A program made the translations under genes and the position numbers. Source: Mariniradius saccharolyticus AK6 (GTDB taxonomy: Bacteria > Bacteroidota > Bacteroidia > Cytophagales > Cyclobacteriaceae). From it: 64,000 nt of DNA. The DNA lies in assembly GCF_000330725.2 (NCBI RefSeq), contig NZ_AMZY02000001.1, positions 164,094 through 228,093 on the forward strand. The letters are read 5' to 3'. Below the pieces are notes generated by a model. The model ran no database searches, was not told the DNA's origin, and saw only the letters and a list, made by a program, of their open reading frames with translations. Below are positions 63,028-64,000 of this stretch, piece after piece. Numbering within the stretch: the first letter of the stretch is position 1; the number at the start of each line of letters is the position of its first letter.

Positions 63028-63771
63028 CTAGTCGGTTAAGATGATTTTGGCAGCATTGTGCGACTTGTCGTTAAGCGCATAATACGCACCGTTGACTTCC
63101 TGCAAGTACTCAATCCCCAAAGCATACACCTGAATGGCATTCTCTACGATGATTCTGGGAATTGAGAACACCAGCCCAGTCAGGGGTTCTTGGTCCAACT
63201 TGATAACTTGGGAATAAACCAAGTTCGTTGGCTGGATTTTCTCCTCCGGATTGATGGCGCAGGCGACGAGGAAGAACCTGGCATCCGTTGCCCCGGTGGG
63301 CTTGGCGATTTTCACGCCGGGAATGAAGGTTTCAAAAGCCACCCCGACTTCGGTATCCGAATTTTGAGGCAGGTACTTCGCAAATACCGTGGAATTCCAT
63401 GTAGCATTGATGTTGAACTGGAATTCCTCCATGAGGCTATGGTCTCCCAGCATGAACTCGCGTTGGCCCCTTTTGCTGACCAAGTCGGATTTTACGACTT
63501 TAACAGCCAAAGTGTACAGGCGGTTGTGGGTCCGCAGGTCCTTGGAACGTAGGGTGATTTCCCGGAAGGCTCCTTTGAGGATGTTGGAAACCGCAGCTGC
63601 TCTTGCAAACTCGGCCAAATTTTCCCTGACCCTTTGGAAACTGGGATCATTGAGGATCTTCGCTTTGTCGACGCCGCCCTTTTGCCGTGCAAAGGATCCG
63701 TTTTGGCCTTTGTAGAAGGTCACATCTCCCATGGTCCCTTCCAATTTGATGAAACTCGTTTGTCTAGCCAT
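63028..63771 (-). CDS. Unknown protein heading the DUF5675 module
   Basis: A 247-residue protein starting MARQTSFIKLEGTMGDVTFY, with KGQNGSFARQKGGVDKAKI and a helical LAEFARAAAVSNILKGAF segment followed by beta-rich sequence. I recall similar proteins (KLEGTxGDxTFYKxxxG) encoded next to DUF5675 genes in Bacteroidota; they have no known function. No signal peptide. It is the first gene of a three-gene minus-strand operon. Confidence 0.68.
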   Translation of the reverse strand: MARQTSFIKLEGTMGDVTFYKGQNGSFARQKGGVDKAKILNDPSFQRVRENLAEFARAAAVSNILKGAFREITLRSKDLRTHNRLYTLAVKVVKSDLVSKRGQREFMLGDHSLMEEFQFNINATWNSTVFAKYLPQNSDTEVGVAFETFIPGVKIAKPTGATDARFFLVACAINPEEKIQPTNLVYSQVIKLDQEPLTGLVFSIPRIIVENAIQVYALGIEYLQEVNGAYYALNDKSHNAAKIILTD

Positions 63772-64000
63772 TTTTAATTGGTTTAGAATGAAACATGGTC
63801 GAATTTGAACCTAAGGAACCAATATTCATAACGAAAGTGGACTATGTGGAAAATTGGGAAAATTAGGAAATTGGGGAGGTTGGGGAGGTTGGGAAGTTAG
63901 GAGGTTGGGGGGGGGGGGGGGGGAAGTTAGGGGGTTCGGGGGTTTTGGGGTTTTTGGGTTTTTGGGTTTTTGGGTTTTTGGGTTAGAAGGTTAAAAGGTT
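63772..64000. repeat. G-rich minisatellite with G17 tract and G4-type repeat
   Basis: 63855-63905: GGTTGGGGAGG units; 63907-63923: 17 consecutive G; 63948-63984: four or more GGGTTTTT units, a possible G-quadruplex. The homopolymer length may be an assembly estimate. No gene is visible before the window ends. Confidence 0.7.

Overview
The window looks like chromosomal DNA of a Bacteroidota bacterium, most likely Cytophagales (Cyclobacteriaceae-like). The support is the gene content (DUF5723 and DUF819 proteins, a lysyl-tRNA synthetase with the Bacteroidota C-terminal extension, SIMPL proteins, a MoaC-MoaB fusion), scarce Shine-Dalgarno sequences, several GTG/TTG starts, and candidate promoters of the TTTG / TAnnTTTG type. 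I saw no tRNA, rRNA, CRISPR array, integrase or intact insertion sequence.

Layout. 0.3-11 kb: a minus-strand lipoprotein/NUDIX/DUF819 group, a solitary aceK, a DUF5723 barrel, a sialate O-acetylesterase, and the rsmA-mgtE pair divergent from pdxA. 11-20 kb: a housekeeping run pdxA, yceD, rpmF, a small coupled ORF, fabH, efp, accB, accC, valS, punctuated by clear terminators. 20-25 kb: a metalloprotease-like lipoprotein, a Cys-motif membrane protein, a Tat-exported oxidoreductase, a formimidoylglutamase and a small heat-shock protein. 25.3-29.4 kb: a tight operon of amidase, GHL10 glycosidase, GNAT and AmpG-like permease that reads as a murein turnover unit. 29.4-34 kb: dispersed repeats, a SIMPL protein, and two AT-rich ORFs separated by a long imperfect palindrome resembling an integron-cassette site. 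32.9-41.5 kb, minus strand: an almost complete aromatic amino acid set (two DAHP synthase-chorismate mutase fusions, aroB, aroA, DUF486 protein, pheA, aminotransferase, tyrA). 41.6-52.9 kb: proline dehydrogenase, lysS, a molybdenum cofactor group (MoeB-rhodanese, MoaE, MoaC-MoaB), rsmE, an esterase, and a pepA/ATP-grasp pair. 53-60.5 kb: surface polysaccharide genes (GT-C transferase, WcaJ-type sugar-phosphate transferase) followed by two tandem ATP-grasp paralogues and a membrane protein. 60.5-64 kb: a repeat-filled stretch, a small HTH-like gene and a compact minus-strand module (unknown protein, DUF5675, holin-like peptide).

The strongest regulatory find is a previously unmarked attenuator in front of the second DAHP synthase-chorismate mutase gene. 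A 31-residue leader peptide has nine Phe/Tyr codons in an 11-codon stretch, followed by an intrinsic terminator whose left arm can instead pair with the end of the leader coding region. It couples transcription of the aromatic genes to Phe/Tyr-tRNA charging. Other candidates for undescribed biology are the cassette-like island at 31.1-32.4 kb, the tandem ATP-grasp pair next to the polysaccharide genes, the DUF5675/holin-like module, and a composite palindromic dispersed element seen twice in full and once in part.

Intergenic spaces carry three recurrent kinds of low-information sequence: degenerate purine-rich minisatellites, hairpin (REP-like) elements, and short dispersed direct repeats. 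All functional calls rest on reading the translations and motifs by eye; no database search was possible.
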